Positions 1 through 5,878 are shown, numbered from the stretch's first letter. The stretch: 6,490 bases of DNA from an uncultured bacterium (GCA_900553845.1 USEW01000111.1:1-6490), one strand, 5' to 3'. Made by a program: numbers and translations. Notes: generated by a model from the letters alone, not told the origin.

Positions 1-231
1 TTAGGTGATATAGGCAAGCATTTCCCTGATACAGATGAAAGATACAAAGGAGCAGATAGTATGAAACTCCTTAAATGTGTAAATGATTTAATAAATGAAA
101 AAACAAATGGCGATGTAACGTGTTATGTAAGTTCAAATGTTGAGTCTTTTGCTTCAAACTCAAAACTATTTATTGATTTTGATTTACATCCTAAATTATT
201 AAATGAAAATGAATATTTTATAAATATATAG
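1..231 (+). CDS. ispF: IspF-like 2-C-methyl-D-erythritol 2,4-cyclodiphosphate synthase, C-terminal part (5' end outside window)
   Basis: The reading frame is open from base 1 to a TAG at 229-231 (76 codons visible). Its beginning, LGDIGKHFPDTDERYKGADS, is the highly conserved mid-protein signature of IspF, the MEP-pathway enzyme that cyclises CDP-methylerythritol phosphate to MEcPP in the cytoplasm. After KLLKCVNDLINEK the similarity fades: a DVT triplet may match the usual NVDxTII strand, but the later KATTTE and GRGEGI-type motifs, which contribute to CDP binding and catalysis in the family, are absent. About 100 residues normally follow the DIGK motif and only about 75 are present. I looked in the other two frames for the missing motifs and found none, so a simple frameshift does not explain it. 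It may be a divergent IspF or a decaying one. The N-terminal metal-binding residues lie outside the window. Confidence 0.72.
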   Translation, partial: LGDIGKHFPDTDERYKGADSMKLLKCVNDLINEKTNGDVTCYVSSNVESFASNSKLFIDFDLHPKLLNENEYFINI

Positions 232-258
232 TCAAAAAAATATATTTATGTTATTTTT

Positions 259-293
259 AAAAGGAGAAGAATTAATTGAAAGGTAAAGCATGA
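259..293 (+). promoter_or_regulatory. efp leader: strong SD plus minicistron-like TTG ORF overlapping the efp start
   Basis: The best Shine-Dalgarno match here, AAGGAG at 261-266, lies 23 bases before the efp ATG, too far for normal use. It is well spaced (9 bases) for a TTG at 276, which opens a five-codon frame, TTG AAA GGT AAA GCA TGA. The TGA of that frame overlaps the efp ATG as ATGA (290-293). A weaker SD, AAAGG at 279-283, is 6 bases from the efp ATG and may simply serve efp directly. In the efp frame a TAA lies at 284-286, so efp cannot start further upstream. Whether the short frame is translated is inference. Confidence 0.4.
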
Positions 294-847
294 TTTCAGT
301 AAACGATTTAAAAACCGGTTTGACAATTGAAATAGAAGGTGTTTTATGGAGTGTAATTGAATTTTTACATGTAAAACCAGGTAAAGGTGCAGCATTTGTA
401 CGAACAAAGTTAAAGAACGTTGAGACAGGTCAGGTTGTTGAAAAGACATTCCGTGCCGGTGAAAAAGTTGCAAAAGCTATGTTAGATAGACGTATAATGC
501 AATATTTGTATAAAGAAGGTACAGATTATATAATGATGGATAATCAGTCATACGAACAGTTAAGTGTTCCTGAAAAAGAAATAGGCGATGGTATAAAATA
601 CTTAAAAGAAAATATGGAAGTATCTGTTTTGATGCATGAAGGAAAGATCATAGGTGTAGATATTCCAAATCATGTTGAATTGGAAGTTGCAGATTGTCCG
701 CCATCTGAAAAAGGAAATACATCTCAAGGCGGAACAAAACCCGCAACGTTGGAAACAGGTGCTGTTGTAAATGTTCCTTTCTTTATTTCAATAGGTGATA
801 AAATTCGTGTAGATACACGAACAAATGAATATTTAGATAGAGTATAG
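290..847 (+). CDS. efp: Translation elongation factor P (EF-P)
   Basis: This 185-residue protein has the normal full length of bacterial EF-P, which enters the ribosomal E site and relieves stalling at consecutive prolines. Three domains are recognisable: an N-terminal KOW-like domain (about 1-63), a first OB domain (about 66-125) and a C-terminal OB domain (about 129-185). The last carries the family signature: K150, A152, G157, V162, P163 and G169. The tip of the functional loop is HVKPGKGAAF with K32 at the position that is post-translationally modified in lysine-type EF-Ps; no modification enzyme is in the window. W20, the loop context and TFRAGE resemble cyanobacterial EF-P. The ATG at 290 is the only in-frame start after a TAA at 284-286. 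The stop at 845-847 lies 12 bases before the preferred accB start, an arrangement typical of cyanobacterial efp-accB pairs. Identification is secure. Confidence 0.97.
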   Translation: MISVNDLKTGLTIEIEGVLWSVIEFLHVKPGKGAAFVRTKLKNVETGQVVEKTFRAGEKVAKAMLDRRIMQYLYKEGTDYIMMDNQSYEQLSVPEKEIGDGIKYLKENMEVSVLMHEGKIIGVDIPNHVELEVADCPPSEKGNTSQGGTKPATLETGAVVNVPFFISIGDKIRVDTRTNEYLDRV

Positions 848-852
848 GTGAT
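846..852 (+). promoter_or_regulatory. Shine-Dalgarno that decides the accB start
   Basis: AGGTGAT overlaps the efp stop codon (TAG 845-847) and matches part of the anti-SD complement AAGGAGGTGAT. It ends 7 bases before the ATG at 860. The competing GTG at 848 lies inside this site and has only a weak purine-rich stretch upstream. This favours ATG 860 as the accB start. Confidence 0.55.
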
Positions 853-859
853 AAAGAAT

Positions 860-1348
860 ATGCAATTTGATTTTGAATATATTGAAAAACTTGTGAAATT
901 GGTTTCAGATAGTGAATTATCAGAACTTGTTTTGGAAGATAGTGAACAAGCTATTGTATTAAAGAAAAACGAAAATCAGATCATAAGTCAAGTTGTGCCT
1001 ACTTCAAATATGGCTCAAGTGCAATTGCCTTATGCTGCTTCGATTCAAAGTAATTCAAACAATACACAAACAACTATTGAAACAAAAGAAGCTGAAATTA
1101 AAGAAAAACCGAAAGGCAAGCCTATTACTTCACCAATGGTTGGTACTTTTTATAAAGCACCATCACCTGATGCTTCTCCATTTGTGACAGTTGGGGATAT
1201 GGTAGCGACAGGTCAGGTTGTATGTATAATTGAAGCTATGAAGATGATGAACGAAATAGAAGCTGAAGTTTCAGGACGTGTTGTCGAAATATGTGTATCT
1301 GACGGACAAAGTGTTGAATACGGTCAGGTTTTAATGTATGTGGAATAA
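860..1348 (+). CDS. accB: Biotin carboxyl carrier protein of acetyl-CoA carboxylase (AccB/BCCP)
   Basis: AccB carries the biotin that AccC carboxylates and AccAD uses to make malonyl-CoA, the first committed step of fatty-acid synthesis. From ATG 860 it has 162 residues, normal for the family. The N-terminal part (about 1-34, FEYIEKLVKLVSDSELSEL) is the usual helical/acidic AccB start. A low-complexity linker rich in N, Q, T, E and K follows (about 38-86), then the biotinyl domain (about 88-162). That domain has the thumb motif SPMVGTFYKAPSPDASPFV, which marks true AccB proteins, and the biotinylation site EAMKMMNE with K128 as the attachment lysine. An in-frame GTG at 848, directly after the efp stop, would add four residues (MIKN); I prefer 860 because AGGTGAT at 846-852 is well placed for it. 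It is probably co-transcribed with efp. A terminator-like hairpin 6 bases after the stop separates it from accC. Confidence 0.95.
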   Translation: MQFDFEYIEKLVKLVSDSELSELVLEDSEQAIVLKKNENQIISQVVPTSNMAQVQLPYAASIQSNSNNTQTTIETKEAEIKEKPKGKPITSPMVGTFYKAPSPDASPFVTVGDMVATGQVVCIIEAMKMMNEIEAEVSGRVVEICVSDGQSVEYGQVLMYVE

Positions 1349-1353
1349 AAATT

Positions 1354-1392
1354 AAAAATGCACTATAATTTATTATGGTGCATTTTTATTAT
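1354..1392 (+). terminator. Hairpin with T-rich tail between accB and accC (terminator or attenuator)
   Basis: AAAAATGCAC at 1354-1363 is perfectly complementary to GTGCATTTTT at 1378-1387. The stem can extend inward through TATAAT / ATTATG with one T-G wobble, giving roughly 14 pairs and a tight loop. The right arm runs into TTTTTATTATTTATTTT, so the structure has the form of an intrinsic terminator. The core is AT-rich with only a few G-C pairs, so read-through to accC is plausible. It begins 6 bases after the accB stop and ends about 30 bases before the accC start. Confidence 0.75.
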
Positions 1393-1420
1393 TTATTTTG
1401 AGGGATAAGAGTTAAAAAAA

Positions 1421-2797
1421 ATGATAAAAAAAGTTTTAATAGCAAATAGAGGTGAAATAGCACTTAGAGTAATTCGTGCAGCTAAGGAATTGGAGATAAA
1501 AACAGTAGCTGTATATTCTCAAGGTGATAGTGAATCACTTCATGTTACTCTAGCTGATGAAGCATATTGTATTGGACCAAATCAAAGTTCAAAAAGTTAT
1601 TTAAATATTCCTGCTCTTATTTCGACAGCACTAATGAGTGGAGCTGATGCTATACATCCAGGCTATGGATTTTTATCAGAACGTGCTGACTTTGTTGATA
1701 TTTGTAATGACCACAAAATAAAATTTATAGGTCCATCATCTGATGCTATGAGGCAAATGGGTGATAAAGCAACGGCTCGCAAGACAATGGTTGCAAATAA
1801 TGTACCTGTTACGCCTGGTACTGATTTAGTTGAAAATATAGATGATGCAATTGCATTTGCCCAAAAAACAGGCTATCCTATAATAGTCAAAGCAACTGCA
1901 GGCGGTGGCGGAAAAGGCATGAGAATAGCTAATAGTAATGAAGAATTAAAAGAAGCTATTTTATTGTGTCAGACTGAAGCTAAAAATGCATTTGGTAACT
2001 CTGGTGTTTATTTAGAAAAGTACCTAATTAATCCACGTCATATTGAAGTTCAAATAATAGCAGACAGTTATGGAAATGTTGTTCATTTAGGTGAGCGTGA
2101 TTGCTCAATACAAAGACGTCATCAAAAACTTATTGAAGAAGCACCATCTTGCGCTATTGATGAAACTTTACGTAAAAAAATGGGTGAAGCCGCAGTGCGG
2201 GCTGCAAAAGCTATAAATTATGAAGGTGCTGGAACTTGCGAGTTTTTGCTTGATGATAACAATAATTGGTATTTTATGGAAATGAATACCCGTATTCAAG
2301 TTGAGCATTGCGTTACTGAAATGGTTACAGGTATTGATTTAGTAAAAGAACAACTTCGTGTTGCATCAGGTGAAAAATTGTCCTTTACTCAAGATGATAT
2401 AAATATAAAAGGGTGTGCTATCGAATGTCGAATTAATGCAGAGAATCCTGATAAAAACTTTATGCCATGTCCCGGTAAAATTGAAGGATATATTGCTCCT
2501 GGCGGGTTTGGCGTGAGAGTTGATTCACATTCTTATACTGGATATTCAATACCACCTTATTATGATTCAATGATTGGAAAACTTATTTGTTGGGGAAAAA
2601 ATCGTGAAGATGCAAGAAAAAGAATGCTTCGTGCTTTGGATGAATTTGTCATAACAGGTGTTAAAACTACCATTCCTTATCATAAAAAAGTTTTAAATCA
2701 TGATGTTTTTATTTCGGGTAAATTTAACACCGGATTTATTGAACAATATATGAATAAGCAGGAAAATGATGTAAATAAGGTTGCAAGCGGTGTTTAA
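1421..2797 (+). CDS. accC: Biotin carboxylase subunit of acetyl-CoA carboxylase (AccC)
   Basis: AccC uses ATP and bicarbonate to carboxylate the biotin on AccB. The protein has 458 residues, close to the usual 445-450, with a slightly longer, poorly conserved tail (about 445-458). Order: N-terminal preATP-grasp domain (about 1-113, IANRGEIALRVIRAA and AIHPGYGFLSE), ATP-grasp domain (about 114-330) and C-terminal biotin carboxylase domain (about 335-442). Visible active-site residues, by correspondence with E. coli AccC, are K116, K157, the glycine-rich loop 160-167 (AGGGGKGM), H207, E274, E287, N289, R291 and R337. RDCSIQRRHQKLIEEAPS and MEMNTRIQVEH are intact. The ATG at 1421 is fixed by a TAA in frame at 1406-1408; a purine stretch GAGGGATAAGAG (1400-1411) is a somewhat distant SD. 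It is preceded by the hairpin at 1354-1392 and followed after 6 bases by a glycosyltransferase gene. At 458 residues it is a stand-alone subunit, not a pyruvate or propionyl carboxylase chain. Confidence 0.97.
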   Translation: MIKKVLIANRGEIALRVIRAAKELEIKTVAVYSQGDSESLHVTLADEAYCIGPNQSSKSYLNIPALISTALMSGADAIHPGYGFLSERADFVDICNDHKIKFIGPSSDAMRQMGDKATARKTMVANNVPVTPGTDLVENIDDAIAFAQKTGYPIIVKATAGGGGKGMRIANSNEELKEAILLCQTEAKNAFGNSGVYLEKYLINPRHIEVQIIADSYGNVVHLGERDCSIQRRHQKLIEEAPSCAIDETLRKKMGEAAVRAAKAINYEGAGTCEFLLDDNNNWYFMEMNTRIQVEHCVTEMVTGIDLVKEQLRVASGEKLSFTQDDINIKGCAIECRINAENPDKNFMPCPGKIEGYIAPGGFGVRVDSHSYTGYSIPPYYDSMIGKLICWGKNREDARKRMLRALDEFVITGVKTTIPYHKKVLNHDVFISGKFNTGFIEQYMNKQENDVNKVASGV

Positions 2798-2803
2798 ATT
2801 AAA

Positions 2804-3814
2804 ATGGAAAATTTAAATACGACAACAAATAAAGAAAAAAAAATTTTAATAATTCGTTTTGGTGCTATTGGCGATGTCGTCCATAGCACTATTATTTCAA
2901 CAGCCATAAAAAATAAATATCCTCAATATAAAATACATTTTTTGACTTTACCTTATATTAAAGAAATGCTAAAAAATGATTTAAATTTTGAAAAAATATT
3001 TGAATTTGATAATACTAAAAAAAATAATTTATTTTACTTATTTAAATTAGGTATAGAATTGAGAAAAGAAAAATATGATGTTATTTTTAATTTAACAAAC
3101 GCTTTGAGAACTAATTTTATATCCTTTATTGCAAATTCTAAAAACGTTATCAATAGATGTAAAGAGCGCACAATTGCATTGGATGCTTTTTTTAATGCTG
3201 CTTTAAAATTTGATAATACTTTAAAATATCCAAAAAATTTATCAATTGAAGCTGGTAAAGATGAAAAAGATAATATATTAAAATTGCTTGATGGAGTAAA
3301 ACAACCAATTATTGTTTTTAATCCAGGCGGTGAAAATGACAACATTCGTCAAGGTCGCATTTGGCCATTTGAATATTGGATAGAGCTTGGCAATAGACTT
3401 TATGAAAGTTTAAACGCAACTATAATTATTTCTGGCTCAAAAAATGAGGAAGTTGAACATCAAAAATATAAAGCTATAAAAAATGCTATAATTTTATCTG
3501 GAAAACTAAAATTAAATGAAACGCTTTCTTTATTTTCAATAGCTAGTGTTCTTGTTTCAGGCGATAGCGGTCCTTTGCATATGGCATCTTCTCAAGGCAG
3601 TGTTAAAACGATTGCTCTTATGGGGTCAACAGCTAAAATGTGTGATGCTTATGGGGAAAATTGTTATAATATTTATCCTGACTATGATTGTGTAGGGTGT
3701 TTTGAGAAAAAATGTAAATGTCTTATAAAAAATGGTGAAAAATATTCACCTTGTATGAAATCTATTTGTGTTGATAAAGTTTTTAATAAAATAAATGAGG
3801 TAATAAAAAAATAA
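2804..3814 (+). CDS. Glycosyltransferase family 9 (heptosyltransferase-like) protein
   Basis: This 336-residue protein has the layout of GT9 enzymes (WaaC/WaaF/WaaQ type), which transfer heptose or related sugars to lipopolysaccharide or other surface glycans at the inner face of the inner membrane. The N-terminal Rossmann half opens with ILIIRFGAIGDVVHS; D24 corresponds to the proposed catalytic base in WaaC. The C-terminal donor-binding half has FNPGG (172-176), a GRIWPFEYW segment (185-192), SGDSGPLHMAS (252-262) and LMGSTA (272-277). The tail contains six cysteines (296, 299, 304, 306, 317, 322), a denser version of the Cys cluster seen at the end of many GT9 proteins. The donor and acceptor cannot be told from sequence. 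The ATG lies 6 bases after the accC stop without a clear SD. Codons are even more A/T-biased than in accC, and an A9 run occupies codons 11-14. No other LPS gene is adjacent, so the placement looks opportunistic. Confidence 0.9.
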   Translation: MENLNTTTNKEKKILIIRFGAIGDVVHSTIISTAIKNKYPQYKIHFLTLPYIKEMLKNDLNFEKIFEFDNTKKNNLFYLFKLGIELRKEKYDVIFNLTNALRTNFISFIANSKNVINRCKERTIALDAFFNAALKFDNTLKYPKNLSIEAGKDEKDNILKLLDGVKQPIIVFNPGGENDNIRQGRIWPFEYWIELGNRLYESLNATIIISGSKNEEVEHQKYKAIKNAIILSGKLKLNETLSLFSIASVLVSGDSGPLHMASSQGSVKTIALMGSTAKMCDAYGENCYNIYPDYDCVGCFEKKCKCLIKNGEKYSPCMKSICVDKVFNKINEVIKK

Positions 3815-3815
3815 A

Positions 3816-5054
3816 ATGTTTAATGATGAAATTTTAAAAAAATCAGAAATATTAATTGAACCATTTACAAAGCAAATTGATGAAATTGAAGTTTACAATC
3901 AAAATAAGGTTTTAAATGCGTTTATTGAAAATAAAGTCAGTGCAAATGATTTTTCATATGTTTCAGGCTATGGACATGATGATATGGGGCGTGAGAAGCT
4001 TGATAGAGTTTTTGCTTCTATATTTAAAACCGAAAAAGCAATAGTTAGAAACCATTTTGTATCAGGAACCCACGCTTTATCTTGTTGTTTACTTGGAAAT
4101 TTATCATATGGTGACACACTTATATCAGTTGCAGGAAGCCCATATGATACAATGGAGGAAGTTATTGGAAAGCGGGGAAATTCAAAAAATTCTTTGATTG
4201 CAAATGGAGTTAAATATTATGAAATACCGCTTCTTAACAATCAAACAGTTGATTATGATGCTTTAATAAATACAATAAATGAAAAGACTACAATGGTTTT
4301 AATCCAACGTTCTTGCGGTTATCAACTTCGTGAATCGTTAAATATTGAAACAATAAAGAAAATAATATCAATAATTAAAACAAAAAATCCAAATTGCATT
4401 TGTTTTGTTGATAATTGTTATGGCGAGTTTGTTGAAAAATTGGAACCAACAGAAGTCGGTGCTGATATAATAGCAGGATCTTTAATAAAAAATCCGGGCG
4501 GTGGGATTGTTGAAACAGGCGGGTATATAGCAGGAAAGGAACAATATGTTGTAAACGCTTCAGAACGCTTGACAGCTCCTGGGATTGGAGAATATGGAGG
4601 CTCAATGTTAAATCAGAGTCGGTTAATATATCAGGGTATTTTTATGGCACCAATGATTGTTGCAAATGCGTTAAAAGGCGCAATTCTTGCTTCTTGTGTG
4701 TTTGAAAATATAGGTTTTGAATCATATCCAAAATATAATGAGTTAAGGACTGATATTATTCAAAAAGTAAAGTTTCAAGAAGAAGAACCATTAAGGCATT
4801 TTTGTGAAACAATTCAGCATTATTCGCCAATTGATTCTTATGTGACCCCAATGCCTGATGATGTGCCTGGTTATGATAATAAGCTTATTATGGCAGGCGG
4901 GTCGTTTATTGAAGGCTCAACAATTGAATTATCGGCTGACGGTCCTTTAAGAGAACCTTATGTTGCTTATATGCAGGGTGGATTAAGTTATTCTCATGTT
5001 AAAATCGCTTTGGGCGGAATTTTAAAACGATTAAATATTAAAAGTTGTGTGTGA
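3816..5054 (+). CDS. Methionine gamma-lyase family / 'aluminium resistance' PLP-dependent protein
   Basis: This 412-residue protein belongs to the fold-type I PLP family usually annotated as aluminium resistance protein or methionine gamma-lyase family (Pfam Met_gamma_lyase, PF06838). Recognition rests on FSYVSGYGHDDMGREKLDRVFASIF (about 46-70), HFVSGTHALSCCLLGNLSYGD (about 80-100), GSPYDTMEEVIG (107-118), IQRSCGY (163-169), FVDNCYGEF (197-205) and AGSLIKNPGGGIVETGGYIAG (220-240). K225 is the likely Schiff-base lysine and D199 the likely partner of the PLP ring nitrogen. The C-terminal part ends in the typical EPYVAYMQGGLSYSHVKIALG. It is probably cytosolic and acts on sulfur amino acids or a related substrate; the substrate is not established for most members, and the aluminium name comes from an early phenotype. 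Only 1 base separates it from the GT9 stop; TGAGGTAAT (3796-3804) is a weak, distant SD. Length is normal for the family and nothing looks broken. Confidence 0.92.
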   Translation: MFNDEILKKSEILIEPFTKQIDEIEVYNQNKVLNAFIENKVSANDFSYVSGYGHDDMGREKLDRVFASIFKTEKAIVRNHFVSGTHALSCCLLGNLSYGDTLISVAGSPYDTMEEVIGKRGNSKNSLIANGVKYYEIPLLNNQTVDYDALINTINEKTTMVLIQRSCGYQLRESLNIETIKKIISIIKTKNPNCICFVDNCYGEFVEKLEPTEVGADIIAGSLIKNPGGGIVETGGYIAGKEQYVVNASERLTAPGIGEYGGSMLNQSRLIYQGIFMAPMIVANALKGAILASCVFENIGFESYPKYNELRTDIIQKVKFQEEEPLRHFCETIQHYSPIDSYVTPMPDDVPGYDNKLIMAGGSFIEGSTIELSADGPLREPYVAYMQGGLSYSHVKIALGGILKRLNIKSCV

Positions 5055-5057
5055 AAA

Positions 5058-5804
5058 ATGGTAAGACAAAATAAAATTAAATCTTTAAAACTTAATAAAT
5101 TTATTGCTCAAAGCGGTTTATGTTCCCGTCGTAAAGCGGATGAGCTTATATTGTCAGGTGTTGTTTTTGTTAACGGTAAAAAAGTTGAAAACTTAGGTGT
5201 AGTTGTAACTTCAAAAGATAATGTTGTTGTTGAAGGTAAAGTGATAAAACCTAATAATTTCGTTTATATACGTTTTTATAAGCCCGCTGGGTTTATTACA
5301 AGTTCTAATGATGAAAAAGGAAGAAAAACTATTTATGACATATTGCCAGAGGAAGTTAAAAATCTAAAACCGGTTGGACGTTTGGATAAAGATTCATCAG
5401 GATTGCTTATTATGACAAATGATGGTGATTTTATAAATGCTTTAACACATCCTAAAATTAAAATACCAAAAGTTTATAAAGTCGTTGTTGAAGGTAAAAT
5501 GACACGTCAAAAAGTGCTTGAACTTGAAAATGGTATTGAAATTGAAAAAGGAAAAATAGCTTATGCTCACGTTGATTGTGTTGATGTACTTTCAGACTCA
5601 ACTGTTATGCAGATTACTCTTTATCAAGGTTTAAATCGACAAATTCGCAAAATGTGTGAATCTGTCGGACATAAGGTTGTTACTTTAAAAAGAATTAAAC
5701 ATGCAAATGTTGTTCTTGATGGTTTAAAACGTGGTTGTTTTAAATATATTAACCAGAAACAGATTAAAGAAATAGAAGATTATATTAAAAACAAAGCCTC
5801 TTAA
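5058..5804 (+). CDS. rluB: RsuA/RluB-type pseudouridine synthase
   Basis: The enzyme isomerises a specific uridine in ribosomal RNA to pseudouridine. In this 248-residue protein an N-terminal S4 RNA-binding domain (about 10-58, KLNKFIAQSGLCSRRKADELI) precedes the catalytic domain (about 68-245). KPAGFITS (75-82) and GRLDKDSSGLLIMTNDGDF (107-125) are the family motifs, with D110 as the catalytic aspartate. HPKIKIPKVYKV (131-142) and LYQGLNRQIRKMCESVGHKV (188-207) complete the RsuA/RluB/RluE/RluF branch; RluA/RluD types have a different arrangement. Length fits the RluB-like proteins that are the only member of this branch in many bacteria, so 23S rRNA is the likely target, but RsuA-like specificity for 16S rRNA cannot be excluded. 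The ATG lies 3 bases after the preceding stop with no visible SD, suggesting coupled translation. It appears to be the last gene of the accC cluster, although no clear terminator follows. Confidence 0.92.
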   Translation: MVRQNKIKSLKLNKFIAQSGLCSRRKADELILSGVVFVNGKKVENLGVVVTSKDNVVVEGKVIKPNNFVYIRFYKPAGFITSSNDEKGRKTIYDILPEEVKNLKPVGRLDKDSSGLLIMTNDGDFINALTHPKIKIPKVYKVVVEGKMTRQKVLELENGIEIEKGKIAYAHVDCVDVLSDSTVMQITLYQGLNRQIRKMCESVGHKVVTLKRIKHANVVLDGLKRGCFKYINQKQIKEIEDYIKNKAS

Positions 5805-5813
5805 ATAATACAT

Positions 5814-5842
5814 TAAAAAATACTTAATATAGATGATATAAT
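5814..5842 (+). promoter_or_regulatory. Candidate promoter upstream of fliJ (extended -10 and/or flagellar sigma factor type)
   Basis: TATAAT at 5837-5842 is preceded by TGA, giving an extended -10 (TGnTATAAT, 5834-5842) with only a weak -35. The same bases also resemble a sigma-28/SigD site: TAAA at 5814-5817, a 14-base spacer, then GATGATAT at 5832-5839, 6 of 8 matches to the GCCGATAT consensus. This is the longest non-coding gap inside the window and lies before flagellar genes. In such AT-rich DNA chance matches are common, so the two readings are not resolved. Confidence 0.45.
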
Positions 5843-5844
5843 TG

Positions 5845-5860
5845 ACCACTTATATGCGGT
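5845..5860 (+). repeat. Imperfect 16-base dyad just downstream of the candidate promoter
   Basis: ACCACTTATATGCGGT matches its own reverse complement at 12 of 16 positions (ACCnCnTATAnGnGGT). It would overlap the transcription start predicted from the -10 at 5837-5842, a usual place for an operator. The binding protein, if any, is unknown. Confidence 0.35.
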
Positions 5861-5863
5861 AAA

Positions 5864-5878
5864 CTTAAGGTACTTAAG
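5864..5878 (+). repeat. CTTAAG pair (dyad and direct repeat) in the fliJ leader
   Basis: CTTAAG occurs at 5864-5869 and again at 5873-5878, separated by GTA. Because CTTAAG is its own reverse complement, the unit is both a direct repeat and a possible 6-bp stem with a 3-base loop. A T-rich stretch (ATTTTTATTT, 5881-5890) follows, so a very weak terminator or a leader hairpin is conceivable. It lies between the candidate promoter and the fliJ SD. Confidence 0.35.

Noticed and set aside
235..258. Possible terminator after the ispF-like gene
   Set aside because: The AAAAATA / TATTTTT arms are only 7 bp, all A-T, and are followed by AAAAGG and not by a T tract.
100..290. Frameshift explaining the odd IspF tail
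   Set aside because: Both alternative frames contain many stops and neither encodes the missing KATTTE or GRGEGI motifs.
246..473. Minus-strand open frame opposite the efp start
   Set aside because: Leucine/phenylalanine-rich shadow of the efp codons, no start context and no recognisable protein; EF-P on the plus strand is certain.
993..1187. Second plus-strand frame inside accB
   Set aside because: Lies over the repetitive linker of AccB, lacks an SD and has no recognisable sequence.
1364..1369. Perfect TATAAT as a promoter for accC
   Set aside because: It sits inside the terminator hairpin, has no -35 (TGGAAT at best) and no TGn extension; the match is expected by chance in such AT-rich sequence.
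3005..3220. Direct repeat ATTTGATAATACT near 3005 and 3208
   Set aside because: A 13-base coincidence encoding FDNT twice in the GT9 protein, too short and too A/T-rich to be meaningful.
3034..3345. Minus-strand open frame opposite the GT9 gene
   Set aside because: Composition mirrors the A/T-biased GT9 codons; no SD and no domain, while the plus-strand protein has clear family motifs.
4375..4605. Minus-strand open frame opposite the PLP enzyme gene
   Set aside because: Shadow over the most conserved part of the PLP enzyme (active-site lysine region); not protein-like.
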